A stretch of DNA of 64,000 nucleotides from Fuerstiella marisgermanici (lineage in GTDB: Bacteria; Planctomycetota; Planctomycetia; Planctomycetales; Planctomycetaceae): contig NZ_CP017641.1 in assembly GCF_001983935.1 (NCBI RefSeq), forward strand, positions 8,358,001 through 8,422,000, given 5' to 3'. The position numbers and the translations under genes were made by a program. Below the pieces are notes generated by a model that saw nothing but the letters and a program-made list of their open reading frames with translations, was not told where the DNA came from and made no database searches. Positions 7,673 to 16,001 of this stretch are shown piece by piece (the stretch's first letter is position 1; every line of letters begins with the position of its first letter).

Positions 7673-8056
7673 ATGCTTTCACGCAACCAAGAACCAACGC
7701 TGCACATTGGATGTCTCGTCGCTCTCGTGTTCTTCTCCACGTACGTAGCACTCGTGACATATCCATTTGGCGCATGGAAATTCGGCGCCGCACTTGGAGC
7801 TTTGGCATTCCTATCGATCTTCCTGCGCGTTGGATGGTTCGTCCCATTCGCAATCGCAGGAACTTACGCAGGGATCATGCTTGACGCTCGAGTCAAAGGC
7901 GGGACAATCGAATCCCAGATGCAAGAGACCATCGTGTCAATTGTTGTTGGAACAGTTAGTGGATTCGCAATTGGTGTCACGATCGATTCCATGAGCCGTT
8001 TGCATCCGAGGGTCCAAAACGCCGACGAACAAACGGATGAGCGCGAGCCGGAATAG
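7673..8056 (+). CDS. Small integral membrane protein (cassette gene)
   Basis: A 127-residue protein when started at the ATG at 7673. The frame is open further upstream, but that part overlaps attC-like site 3 and is unlikely to be coding. Three to four hydrophobic segments are visible: CLVALVFFSTYVALVTY, ALGALAFLSIFLRVGWFVPF, and IVVGTVSGFAIGVTI near the C-terminus. A charged tail follows (NADEQTDEREPE). No family is recognised. The stop is followed two bases later by the family A palindrome, which could act as its 3-prime hairpin. Confidence 0.6.
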   Translation: MLSRNQEPTLHIGCLVALVFFSTYVALVTYPFGAWKFGAALGALAFLSIFLRVGWFVPFAIAGTYAGIMLDARVKGGTIESQMQETIVSIVVGTVSGFAIGVTIDSMSRLHPRVQNADEQTDEREPE

Positions 8057-8058
8057 TA

Positions 8059-8118
8059 GCCGTAGGTCAGGCTGTGCCTGACGCCCTGCTGCGAGTCAGG
8101 CACAGCCTGACCTACGGC
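8059..8118. repeat. 60-bp perfect palindrome, family A copy 2
   Basis: Identical over 60 bases to 341-400: 24-base arms around GCCCTGCTGCGA. It lies two bases after the stop of the small membrane protein gene and inside the cassette, between that gene and the next attC-like site. Confidence 0.9.
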
Positions 8119-8296
8119 AACTGTTCACGCTGCGACTCTGGGGAGATACGGACTTGGGACCAAGCATCTGGGTCTTAGTTGGTCCGTCTAAAATGCAATG
8201 GAGCGTGTTATTGAAGCCCGGTACAATGGTTCGTGAGCTTGTCGCCTCGCTTGCGTTTATCCACAATCAGTGGTGGAACTACAGGTAACCGCGAAT

Positions 8297-8392
8297 GGCC
8301 GAACAATGCATTGGACGCGGAGCCGCCGATCGCGTCGCTCGTGAAGTCAATGTTGATTGGCGGCGGCCCGGTCAACGCTAACGTTATTTGCC
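8297..8392 (+). other. attC-like recombination site 4
   Basis: The left arm GCATTGGACGCGGAGCCGCC pairs imperfectly with the right arm GGCGGCGGCCCGGTCAACGC, leaving several bulged bases. The outer boxes are GGCCGAACAATG and AACGTTATTTGCC. It lies 19 bases before the next small gene. The 178-base stretch between the palindrome at 8118 and this site shows no gene. Confidence 0.7.
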
Positions 8393-8410
8393 AAGGCATA
8401 GGCCCACCGC

Positions 8411-8758
8411 ATGGCTCGCTCAGCTTTCAATGCCTCACTCTGCTTCGTTGGCGTCGCAATTGTTGCCACTTGTGCCGTTCTCTTCGTGCAATGCAGACGA
8501 ATCGTCGTTGACAATGTCGCAACCGACAACCTTTTCGCGCAGGCGGTACTGCACGACGTGCTCCGTAGTCTCCCGGCCCGGTACCCGAACGGCATTACCC
8601 CAGAGGAATTAGGCAAAGTTCTATACTCTCGTGTTTCACTCTACACGCTGGTCGGCTTTGCTTTCATTGGTGCCGCGTGGGCTCGCCAATACGGTTTTTG
8701 GTCAATCGCTGCGCGACCTACGACTGAATTGCCTTTCGACAATTCCTCAGATTCATAA
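8411..8758 (+). CDS. Small two-helix membrane protein (cassette gene)
   Basis: A 115-residue protein with an N-terminal transmembrane helix (FVGVAIVATCAVLFVQC), a soluble middle of about 50 residues containing VLHDVLRSLPARYPNG, and a second helix (VSLYTLVGFAFIGAAWA). No family is recognised. The start lies shortly after attC-like site 4. The 3-prime end overlaps the weaker attC-like site 5, a known arrangement in cassettes where the stop codon lies inside attC. Confidence 0.55.
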   Translation: MARSAFNASLCFVGVAIVATCAVLFVQCRRIVVDNVATDNLFAQAVLHDVLRSLPARYPNGITPEELGKVLYSRVSLYTLVGFAFIGAAWARQYGFWSIAARPTTELPFDNSSDS

Positions 8759-8787
8759 TTCTACAGCCAAACGGCAAGTTAGGTGTT
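8717..8787 (+). other. Candidate attC-like site 5 (right end of the array)
   Basis: The right edge AAGTTAGGTG contains GTTAGGT, an exact match to the integron core GTTRRRY. TTGCCTTTCG can pair with CCAAACGGCAA with a bulged G, and the left edge CGACCTACG partly pairs with the right edge. The site is short and its left box is poor. Confidence 0.45.
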
Positions 8788-8872
8788 TGTGCCACACATC
8801 CTCCACAGTCGATCCTCACCGTGGCACCATCGACAACGGCGGGGTGGCACTGTCCCCAGTTGGCATGACCGT

Positions 8873-8935
8873 GTGTGCCACTGGCTCTGCCAGTACCCGT
8901 GCCACTCGAAAACACTGGCAAAGCCAGTGGCACAC
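8873..8935. repeat. Near-perfect 22-bp-arm palindrome
   Basis: The arms at 8873-8894 and 8914-8935 are reverse complements with one mismatch (core GCCACTGGCTCTGCCAGT) around a 19-base loop. The rest of 8788-9062 carries further fragments of the motif GTGGCAC and no gene. It looks like a third dispersed palindrome family. Confidence 0.8.
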
Positions 8936-9868
8936 ATTCATCTGATTCAAAATGTCAATGTGCTCTACACAACAGCAGTCGCCAGTGCCACCCCGCCGGC
9001 GACCGCAATTTTTAAGTCAAAGCCGTCCGGCACAATTCCCTGACCGTCGTCTTTAGCTGTCTGTGAAAAAGAAGTCCTCGAGGTTCAACATGAATAGAAA
9101 GTCTCAGCTAACGGTAGCTGTGCTCGCTGCTGCTCTTTCCTTTCCCGCAATAGCGCACGCCCATCAGAACCAGCCGAACATCGTCGTTATGGTGATGGAC
9201 AATCTCGGTTGGGGAGAAATCGGTGTTTACGGTGGTGGAATTCTTCGTGGGGCTGAAACGCCTCGCCTCGACCAGTTCGCAAGTGAGGGGATGCGCTTCC
9301 TCAACTTCAATGTCGAGACGCAGTGCACACCTAGCCGCTCAGCACTCATGACGGGGCGTCACCCGGTTCGCTCAGGTACCACCAAGGTTGTTTGGGGCCA
9401 ACTGTACGGATTAACTCAGTGGGAAGTGACTATTGCTGAATTGCTGTCCGAACAAGGATATGCCACCGCAATGTTTGGTAAGTGGCACCTGGGTGACACA
9501 AACGGTCGTTTTCCGACCGATCAAGGTTTTGACGAGTGGTACGGAATTCCCAACACCACCGATGAATCTCTGTATCCAGGCGGATTTCAGTTTGACCCCG
9601 AGGCTGTGGATCCGCCTTACATCATGCAAGGTAAACGAGGACAGGATCCAGAGAAGGTCAAAGTTTACGATCGAGAGGCGCGGCGGAGAATCGATGCCGA
9701 GTTGGCCGGGAAAACTGTGGACTTCATGAAACGTAGTGTCGCCGCCGAAAGACCATTTTTCGCTTACGTGCCCTTTACATTGGTCCACCTTCCGACGCTT
9801 CGCTGAGGTGGTACAGGTTTCAGGGACACGTGAATCTCTTATTCTGAGTCCGTAGAAAGGACCTCAGG

Positions 9869-10170
9869 ATGTCTCGGAAGAAAAAAAATCAGTCAAGAAA
9901 TCGTCTCGCCGTCAGTACACGGATGAGTTCAAAGAAGAAGCCGTGCAGCTGCTTCTGGATGGGTACACGGCTCCTCAGGTTGTGGACCGGTTGGGCATTT
10001 CAAACGTCAACGTTTTGTATCGCTGGAAACAGGAGCAGCTGGAACAAAGTGGTCCAGTGGCAAGCTCTTTGGAGGCTAAGGTCAAGGACCTCGAAGCCGA
10101 TCTGCGGCGTGTCGAACGTGAGAGGGACATACTAAAAAAAGCGTTGGCTATTTTCGGCCGCAACGAATAG
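9869..10170 (+). CDS. IS3-family OrfA, needing a shift at an A8 run
   Basis: The helix-turn-helix OrfA protein reads RRQYTDEFKEEAVQLLLDG, then a leucine-zipper-like SLEAKVKDLEADLRRVERER. The start ATG at 9869 (MSRKKK) is in a different frame from the body. The two meet at a run of eight A at 9881-9888, where a -1 slip or one added A gives a continuous protein of about 100 residues. Either this is polymerase or ribosome slippage, or the gene has lost one A. A -1 programmed frameshift into orfB is likely at the seven-A run at 10134-10140. Confidence 0.8.
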
Positions 10171-10220
10171 CTGACGTCTATGCGGCCGTTGAAGCGATTG
10201 TTCAGGAAGGTCATGGAAAC

Positions 10221-11045
10221 GTGGCCGAAGTCTGTCGTCATCTCGGTGTGAACCGAACTTCGTTTTATGCCTGGCAGACTGCTGAGCCCACGATCTTTGA
10301 AGAACAGGATGCTCAACTGGCTCCGTTGATAAGAGTCATCTTTAAGTGTCACCGCCGCCGCTACGGGGCTCGTCGCATTGCCGAAGACCTCAAGGAAATG
10401 GGACTTCCCTGTGATCGCAGGAAGGTCTCGAATGTCATGAAAGCCCTTAAATTAAAGGCAATTCAGCCGAAGTCGTTCGTTCCAAAAACGACAGACAGCC
10501 GTCATCGACTGGGCTATTCGCCGAACCTGTTGCTCGATGCGGACGCCCCAACAACGATCAATCAAATTTGGGTTGGAGACATTACCTACATCCCGCTGAC
10601 TGACGGGACGTTTTGCTACATGGCGATGCTGATGGATCTGTTTTCCCGGCGGATCGTTGGTTGGCATCTGGATAACAACATGACGGAACAGCTGGTCCTC
10701 AAAGCACTGCGTTCGAGCATCAAAGAACGACAGCCTGACGTTGGATTGATTCACCACACGGATCGAGGCGGCCAGTACGCTGGCAATGAATACCGATCAA
10801 TTCTTCGTCGGGCAGCAATCACACAAAGCATGAGCCGTGCTGACAACTGTTATGACAACGCATCCATGGAAAGCTGCTTCGGAACGATCAAGAACGAACT
10901 CGAAATGACCGATTACCAAAGCAAGGCAGAGGCAAGAAGAGAGATGTCAAAATACGTCCGCTACTACGTTCACGAACGCAGACACTCCAGCCTCGATTAC
11001 AGGTCGCCAGCTCAGTTCGAACAGATCATCAATCTCCCAAAATAA
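10221..11045 (+). CDS. IS3-family OrfB transposase (DDE integrase core)
   Basis: 274 residues from the first ATG. The frame is open upstream to about 10137 (VGYFRPQRIADVYAAVEAI), where the A7 slippery run of orfA allows an OrfAB fusion. The N-terminal HTH_21 region is followed by the rve domain, with the three catalytic residues in WVGDITYIPL, IHHTDRGGQY and YDNASMESCFGTIKNE. It ends YRSPAQFEQ, as usual for the family. It is intact apart from the orfA question. Confidence 0.93.
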   Translation: MAEVCRHLGVNRTSFYAWQTAEPTIFEEQDAQLAPLIRVIFKCHRRRYGARRIAEDLKEMGLPCDRRKVSNVMKALKLKAIQPKSFVPKTTDSRHRLGYSPNLLLDADAPTTINQIWVGDITYIPLTDGTFCYMAMLMDLFSRRIVGWHLDNNMTEQLVLKALRSSIKERQPDVGLIHHTDRGGQYAGNEYRSILRRAAITQSMSRADNCYDNASMESCFGTIKNELEMTDYQSKAEARREMSKYVRYYVHERRHSSLDYRSPAQFEQIINLPK

Positions 11046-11914
11046 GAGAATGACCTGTCCCTGAAACCTGTACCACCTCACCCCACCCGGATTTTGATGG
11101 GAAGACAGGTAACGGCCGATGGGCTGACGTCCTGGCGGAGTTAGACCATCGAGCGGGACAAGTGCTGGACGCGATCGACGATCTCAACGTCAGAGAGAAC
11201 ACGCTTGTCATCTGGATGAGCGAGAACGGGCCCGAAGAGATTTTTCCGCACAACGGAACAGCAGGTCCTTGGCGAGGCACGTACTTCACGGCTCTGGAAG
11301 GTTCCCTTCGCGCGCCTTTTCTCGTCCGTTGGCCCGGAAAGATAGAGGCCGGCGCGGTGCATAATGAGATCATGCACGTGACCGACCTCTATCCCACCCT
11401 GGCACACATCGCAGGCGCGAAGATACCAACGGATCGAATCATTGACGGCCTCAATCAATTTGATTTCCTGAGCGGCAAAGCCAAACGCTCGCCGCGCGAG
11501 GGCTTCCCTGTCTACAACGGCGATATTCTTCAGGCATACAAGTGGCGAAACTGGAAGCTTCACTTCAGGACACAGGAAACAATGCGTTCGAACATAGAGC
11601 GGCCCGGAATGCCCAGGCTTTACAACCTACTGACCGATCCAAAGGGAGGAGTACGACCTTATCGAAAAGGGAGGTGAATGGGGTGAAAAGAACTTCTGGG
11701 TGATGCCACCGATCAGCAAGCTCGTTAATGAACACTCAAAGAGCCTGTTGGATGAACCACCAATCAGACTCGGAACCCCAGACCCCTATGTGCCTGAAAA
11801 GTAGCCTGAGCTTCGGCTTTGTGGTGCGCAAGCTAAATCGGGTAAGCGTGCAGGAATAGCGATTCGCTTCTTCCGGCCTACGGTGACTTCACCGAGGGAA
11901 GTGAATTTTTTCAC

Positions 11915-12898
11915 TCAACCCCACGACCAATCTGTAACGCCCTTCAAATTCTGGATGCGTTCCGCAGGCCAGTCGCCTTTGTGTAATGCGATCACGGTAT
12001 CGGCGGCCATGGCGAAGGTGTCTTCGTGGGACTCGTTGTCCAAACCCGCCACGTGACCGCTTAGCAGCACGTTTCGCATCTTCAGCAGCGGGCTCGTTTC
12101 TGGCAGCGGTTCCACTTCATACACGTCCAGCCCTGCTCCGCGTAGTTTGCCATTTGCGAGTGCTTCGCACAGGTCGGCTTCATTGACCAACTGCCCGCGT
12201 GCCGTGTTGATCAGGATTGCAGAGTCCTTCATCTTCGCGATGCTGGCCGCGTTGATCATCCCTTTGGTCTCATCAGTAACCGGGGAATGCAAAGAAATGT
12301 AGTCTGACCGAGCGTACAATTCGTCCAGCGAAACGAGTTCGATGCCGTGTTGTTTGACGAACTCCTGTGGCGCGTACGGGTCGTGAGCGATGACCTTCAT
12401 CCCCAGGCCAAGCCCCCGCGTGGCGGTGGCTTGACCGATTCGGCCCAGTCCAATCAGGCCCAGCGTGCTGCCCATGACTCGTGGTCGAGCCTCGCGTTCC
12501 CACTGACAGCTTCGCACGCCCATGTCGCCCGACGGAAATCCGCGAGCCAGTCCCATTAGCAGTGAAATGGCGTGTTCGGCGACTGCGTGATGATTTACGC
12601 CCGGAGTCGTCGCCACGACGATACCCTGCTTGTCTGCCTGAGCCAGATCCACGGCGTCAAAGCCAACGCCGGTGCGTGAGATCACTCGCAGTTCCGGGCA
12701 CTTCGCCAGCACGTTCGCCGTCAGCGGTTCTGAACCGGCCAGCACGCCACAATAGCCTTGTAGCTCTCTTGTGAGGTCTTCTTCCACCCACAAATTGACG
12801 TCGCGCGGTACGACATTACATTCAAAACCGGCGGACTTCAGAAGTTCGAAATGAGGACCGTTTTCAGCGCTAAGAGCTGTGCACAGAACTTTCAACAT
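11915..12898 (-). CDS. D-isomer-specific 2-hydroxyacid dehydrogenase (SerA-like)
   Basis: A 327-residue NAD-dependent dehydrogenase resembling D-3-phosphoglycerate dehydrogenase but without the ACT regulatory domain. The NAD-binding motif is GSTLGLIGLGRIGQATATR. The catalytic residues are visible: Arg in NTARGQLVNE, Glu in DVYEVEPLP, and His in LLSGHVAGLDNES. The substrate is likely a 2-hydroxy acid, and phosphoglycerate is only one possibility. The start at 12898 lies 110 bases from the divergent gene at 13008, so the gap should hold both promoters. Confidence 0.9.
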   Translation of the reverse strand: MLKVLCTALSAENGPHFELLKSAGFECNVVPRDVNLWVEEDLTRELQGYCGVLAGSEPLTANVLAKCPELRVISRTGVGFDAVDLAQADKQGIVVATTPGVNHHAVAEHAISLLMGLARGFPSGDMGVRSCQWEREARPRVMGSTLGLIGLGRIGQATATRGLGLGMKVIAHDPYAPQEFVKQHGIELVSLDELYARSDYISLHSPVTDETKGMINAASIAKMKDSAILINTARGQLVNEADLCEALANGKLRGAGLDVYEVEPLPETSPLLKMRNVLLSGHVAGLDNESHEDTFAMAADTVIALHKGDWPAERIQNLKGVTDWSWG

Positions 12899-13007
12899 GC
12901 GTTCGTTTCTTTGGAGTTGCTTGCGTGGTTATGCTATCACCACACAGCTTAACGCAACTCGCTTCAGGCTACAGCGAACACGAATCATACAATCCAGAAA
13001 TTCCGAC

Positions 13008-13475
13008 ATGGCGACATCCAATCAGTGTGCCGAAATTCAGATCACCGACGGCGAACAATTTCGAGTTCGTTTCGGCGACGAAGTGCGGTCCGGTGATCTT
13101 TACTATCTTGGCATCGATCCTCGCAACAAAGATCACAACTGCCCGGCTGACGTTGGCCTGAAGCGACTTATTAACGGCTGGATCGAAACCATTATCGAAA
13201 ATTCTGACGGTGTGATTTTTTATCTGCCCTTCGATTTTTCTGATGAGTTCACGCGCTGGCTGGCCTGCGAAAAGAAAGATTCTGAGATTACGGTTGTGTT
13301 TGGTTGGGCAGAAATTGAAGGATGGTCGTTCTCGCCATCTGACTTCAGTGAACATTCGCGTGACCTGAAGAATTTTCAGGCGGACGATCCCATCAATCCG
13401 CAAACGTTCTACACGCCCCGAGTCCTCAGCAACCTCAGAAGCAGCCGGGCTCGAATTGTTACGAGCACATATTAA
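13008..13475 (+). CDS. Hypothetical acidic protein, 155 aa
   Basis: The frame is open from 12879, but the ATG at 13008 is the likely start because upstream codons read into the promoter region of the divergent gene. The protein is soluble, rich in acidic and aromatic residues (DFSDEFTRWLACEKKDSEITVV cut at 20: DFSDEFTRWLACEKKDSEIT), and has no signal peptide. No family is recognised. The stop is 38 bases before the ceramidase-like gene, so the two may be cotranscribed. Confidence 0.65.
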   Translation: MATSNQCAEIQITDGEQFRVRFGDEVRSGDLYYLGIDPRNKDHNCPADVGLKRLINGWIETIIENSDGVIFYLPFDFSDEFTRWLACEKKDSEITVVFGWAEIEGWSFSPSDFSEHSRDLKNFQADDPINPQTFYTPRVLSNLRSSRARIVTSTY

Positions 13476-13512
13476 ACGGCTCCTCCCGCTCACTTCCCCG
13501 GAAATACTCTCC

Positions 13513-14868
13513 ATGAAATCCGCGTCACTCCACTTCATCCTCTTCATCGGCTTCGCAGCCACAGCACTGGCCTCAGATGGCACGTTTCCTGTGGAATCCA
13601 ACTTGCGGGCCGGAGTCGCCAAAGTCGATATCACTCCGAAAAACAACGATGGTGTGATGGCGGCCGGGCATCGACGCATGGTGCACGGCGTTCGAGATCC
13701 TCTTCGCGCCGGTGTACTTGTGCTTGACGACGGCGAAACGAAGGCCGCAATCGTCACGATGGACACGCTTTTTGCGTGGAATGAACTGGTCAGCCAGGCG
13801 CGGGAGCGAATTGAAAAAGAAACCGGTATCCCGTCAGCGAACATCATGGTGGCCGCGTCGCACAACCATTCCGGCCCGGCCTTTGATGCGGACCCGGAAT
13901 GGGCAACGAGCCTCATCGACAAACTGGGGACTGCCGCTAAGAAAGCGGCTGATTCCATGAGTCCCGTTTCGATGGGTTACGCCGAAGACAAAATTGGGTT
14001 CGGTATCAATAGACGCAAAGTGATCGACGGACGAGCCGTCGTGCGACTCAACCCGGACGGCCCCAACGATCCGCGAGTGAAAGTGCTGCGGTTTGACGAC
14101 GGCAAGTCACTGACTCCGATGGCTGTGCTGATGCACGCGGTTTGCCATCCCTGTTTCTTTACATGGGGCGACAAGGGAACTCAGCCATATCCAAATGGCT
14201 ACCCTAAAATGAGTGCCGACTTTCCGGGAGAGGCTCAGACATTTGTTGAACTGAGTTACGGGCAAAAAACGAATGCTCTGTTTTTGCAGGGCTGTGCGGG
14301 CGACATTCGTCCAAACCTGCCCGGCTATCCGTATCGCTGCGCGGACGAAGCGGACATTCAGTGGGCCGGTCGCGACCTCGGAAGTGCCGTCGTCCGATCG
14401 CTGGCAGAATCTGTCACGCGTGAGAAGTTGAAGGATCGGTCTACCTTCTACCAAATTCGCACGGCCAGTTCGGTCGTGTCGCTGCCAGGCAAAGAAGGTC
14501 GAATCGATGCGGAACTTTCCGCCATGAAGATTGGCCCGTATTTGCTGCTGACGATGCCCGGCGAACCGATGGTGGAATATGGTTTCAAGCTGGAAAAAGC
14601 GATTGCGGATCGAGCCATCCCAATCATCGTGGGGTACGCCAACGGCAACCTCGGATACATCGCAACGGCGGATTCTCACAAAGTTGGCGGCTATGAACCG
14701 AACGCGTCGCGATTGGTTCCGGAAGCCGAAGTCATGATCCTCACGGAACTCGGCAGTCTCGCCGATCAAGTCGTGGGCGACGTCTTCGAATCGTTCTCGA
14801 AACATCCGAAAGATGTGAAGGAACGCGAAGCGCTTGAAGAAGCCAAACGCAAGAAGAGCGAAAAATAG
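13513..14868 (+). CDS. Neutral/alkaline ceramidase-like exported protein
   Basis: A 451-residue protein with a signal peptide (MKSASLHFILFIGFAATALA). The body matches the N-terminal domain of neutral/alkaline non-lysosomal ceramidases: RAGVAKVDITPKNNDGVMAA, then MVAASHNHSGPAFD with the metal-ligand histidines, and later LMHAVCHPCF and FLQGCAGDIRPN. In the true enzymes these histidines hold zinc for amide hydrolysis of ceramide. Planctomycetes encode many such paralogues and their substrates are unknown. The lysine-rich C-terminal tail is probably unstructured. Confidence 0.88.
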   Translation: MKSASLHFILFIGFAATALASDGTFPVESNLRAGVAKVDITPKNNDGVMAAGHRRMVHGVRDPLRAGVLVLDDGETKAAIVTMDTLFAWNELVSQARERIEKETGIPSANIMVAASHNHSGPAFDADPEWATSLIDKLGTAAKKAADSMSPVSMGYAEDKIGFGINRRKVIDGRAVVRLNPDGPNDPRVKVLRFDDGKSLTPMAVLMHAVCHPCFFTWGDKGTQPYPNGYPKMSADFPGEAQTFVELSYGQKTNALFLQGCAGDIRPNLPGYPYRCADEADIQWAGRDLGSAVVRSLAESVTREKLKDRSTFYQIRTASSVVSLPGKEGRIDAELSAMKIGPYLLLTMPGEPMVEYGFKLEKAIADRAIPIIVGYANGNLGYIATADSHKVGGYEPNASRLVPEAEVMILTELGSLADQVVGDVFESFSKHPKDVKEREALEEAKRKKSEK

Positions 14869-14940
14869 GACGAGTGATCGCTAGCCCACGCTAGTCCTCT
14901 GATTGACAATTAGTGCTTCGTCAAAGCCTGATTCCAGGAT

Positions 14941-15359
14941 TAGCCGCCGGGCGTTAGCCTGGTCTGTTAAAAATTCGGGGTTGACAGGTGTTTTTCGATG
15001 GACGGTGTCTGGAGTGTTTGTTTCGGGCTTAGCCCGGAAGGGCGGCAGTACTTAGCCTTGGGCGTGAGCCCAAGGTTACGATCCATGAATTTGAGCAAGC
15101 CCCGAAGGGGTGACAGCGGTGTTCTGTTCTTCCTTTCGCTGCCGCCCCTCCGGGGCTTGTTTGTACGTCGGGCGACAACCTCGGGCTGACGCCCGAGGCT
15201 ACGTGCTGCCGCCCTCCGGGTGAAAAACACAGTGAAACATCCGCTGCCCGGCGGAACAAAAGTTGCGCAAACCAATAACCCACGCAATACCAGTTTTATA
15301 ACAGCCCAGCGCTAGCCCCGGTTGATAAGCAAACTACCGGGGCTAACGCCCGGCGGCTA
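14941..15359. repeat. 419-bp palindrome-rich element with 19-bp perfect terminal inverted repeats
   Basis: TAGCCGCCGGGCGTTAGCC at 14941-14959 is the exact reverse complement of 15341-15359. Inside are nested smaller palindromes: CGGGCTTAGCCCG, CTTGGGCGTGAGCCCAAG and CCTCGGGCTGACGCCCGAGG. There is also a wider imperfect pair, CAAGCCCCGAAGGGG against CCCCTCCGGGGCTTG. No gene is seen between 14869 and 15425. It may be an MITE-like unit or a cluster of dispersed palindromes, both common in planctomycete intergenic DNA. Confidence 0.75.
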
Positions 15360-15425
15360 CTATCGACACCCGAGGTTTTGTCTTTGACAGAACGCTAGTG
15401 TTCATTCTTGTCCGAAGAGCAATGA

Positions 15426-16001
15426 CTAAGCCAGGACGGATTCCTGTTTCGGCTTCACGGCAGCTACGGCCACAAGCCCGCCCGCAATCGCGCCGAACAG
15501 GTGGCCGTCCCAGGAAACGTTCTTCCCCACCATGAACGGCAGGACGCCGCTAAACAAAGTTGCTCCGTAGGTGACGCCGACGAAAATCGCGATGACAATC
15601 GCCACGAAGCGAGCTTCCCGGAATCCGGCCACGATCAGAAACGTAATCAGCCCGTAGACCAACCCGCTGGCACCGACGTGAATCGTCTTTGAACCGCCAA
15701 ACAGCCACAGTAACGCGCCGCCCAACAGAATAATGGCGGCCACAATGCCGACGCTGTTGGCTCGTGAACCGGCCAGCAAACACAACAAAACCACCAGAGG
15801 AACCGTGTTTCCCAACAGGTGAGCCCAGCCGCCGTGCAGGAACGGCATGGTCACAATTCCGACCAGGCCGCTGATGTGACGAGGTGCCAGCCCCCAGTGA
15901 TTGAAGTCGCCGGGCAGTATCGCATTCGCAATGAATGCCAGCCAGATTGCGCCAACGAAAACCAGCACAAAGTTCAGCTCTTCGGCGACACGGTGCTTCA
16001 T
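15426..16001 (-). CDS. Rhomboid-family intramembrane serine protease
   Basis: A 191-residue protein with six hydrophobic segments. The rhomboid signature is complete: HLLGN after the first transmembrane helix (His61, Asn65), the catalytic serine in HVGASGLVYG (Ser112), and the catalytic histidine in WDGHLFGAIAGG (His167). It should cleave transmembrane helices in the inner membrane. The start overlaps the end of the upstream minus-strand gene by four bases (ATGA), so the two are translationally coupled. The substrate is unknown. Confidence 0.93.
   Translation of the reverse strand: MKHRVAEELNFVLVFVGAIWLAFIANAILPGDFNHWGLAPRHISGLVGIVTMPFLHGGWAHLLGNTVPLVVLLCLLAGSRANSVGIVAAIILLGGALLWLFGGSKTIHVGASGLVYGLITFLIVAGFREARFVAIVIAIFVGVTYGATLFSGVLPFMVGKNVSWDGHLFGAIAGGLVAVAAVKPKQESVLA

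Larger units (their letters stand above)
9804..11080 (+). mobile_element. IS3-family insertion sequence, 1277 bp
   Basis: The ends are long inverted repeats, left TGAGGTGGTACAGGTTTCAG and the right end its reverse complement, continuing with small changes through TCTCTTATT (about 40 bases in all). The putative 3-base target duplication is CGC at 9801-9803 and CCC at 11081-11083, with one mismatch. Removing the IS and one copy restores the sulfatase frame. It carries the usual orfA and orfB. Confidence 0.93.
9063..11804 (+). pseudogene. Arylsulfatase, broken by an IS3 element and a frameshift
   Basis: The N-part is 9063-9803 and the C-part 11084-11804. Joining them across the IS keeps the frame (LVHLPTLRHPDFDGKTGN). 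Translation may start at GTG 9063 or ATG 9090. A signal peptide follows (SQLTVAVLAAALSFPAIAHA). The formylglycine motif CTPSRSALMTGR (Cys88) and metal-binding IVVMVMDNLG mark an S1-family sulfatase of the secreted planctomycete type. After LLTDPK, near 11640-11648, one extra G shifts the frame and gives an early stop at 11677. Reading past it restores EEYDLIEKGGEWGEKNFWVM up to a stop at 11802-11804. Two independent lesions show the gene is dead. Confidence 0.92.

Noticed and set aside
13008-13475. Extending the gene to the upstream ATG at 12879
   Set aside because: The added residues would overlap the start of the divergent dehydrogenase gene and its promoter, and are Arg-rich without family features.
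14998-15287. Short frames in both directions at 15.0-15.3 kb
   Set aside because: They are translations of the palindrome cluster, as shown by their similar Arg/Gly/Pro-rich products on both strands.
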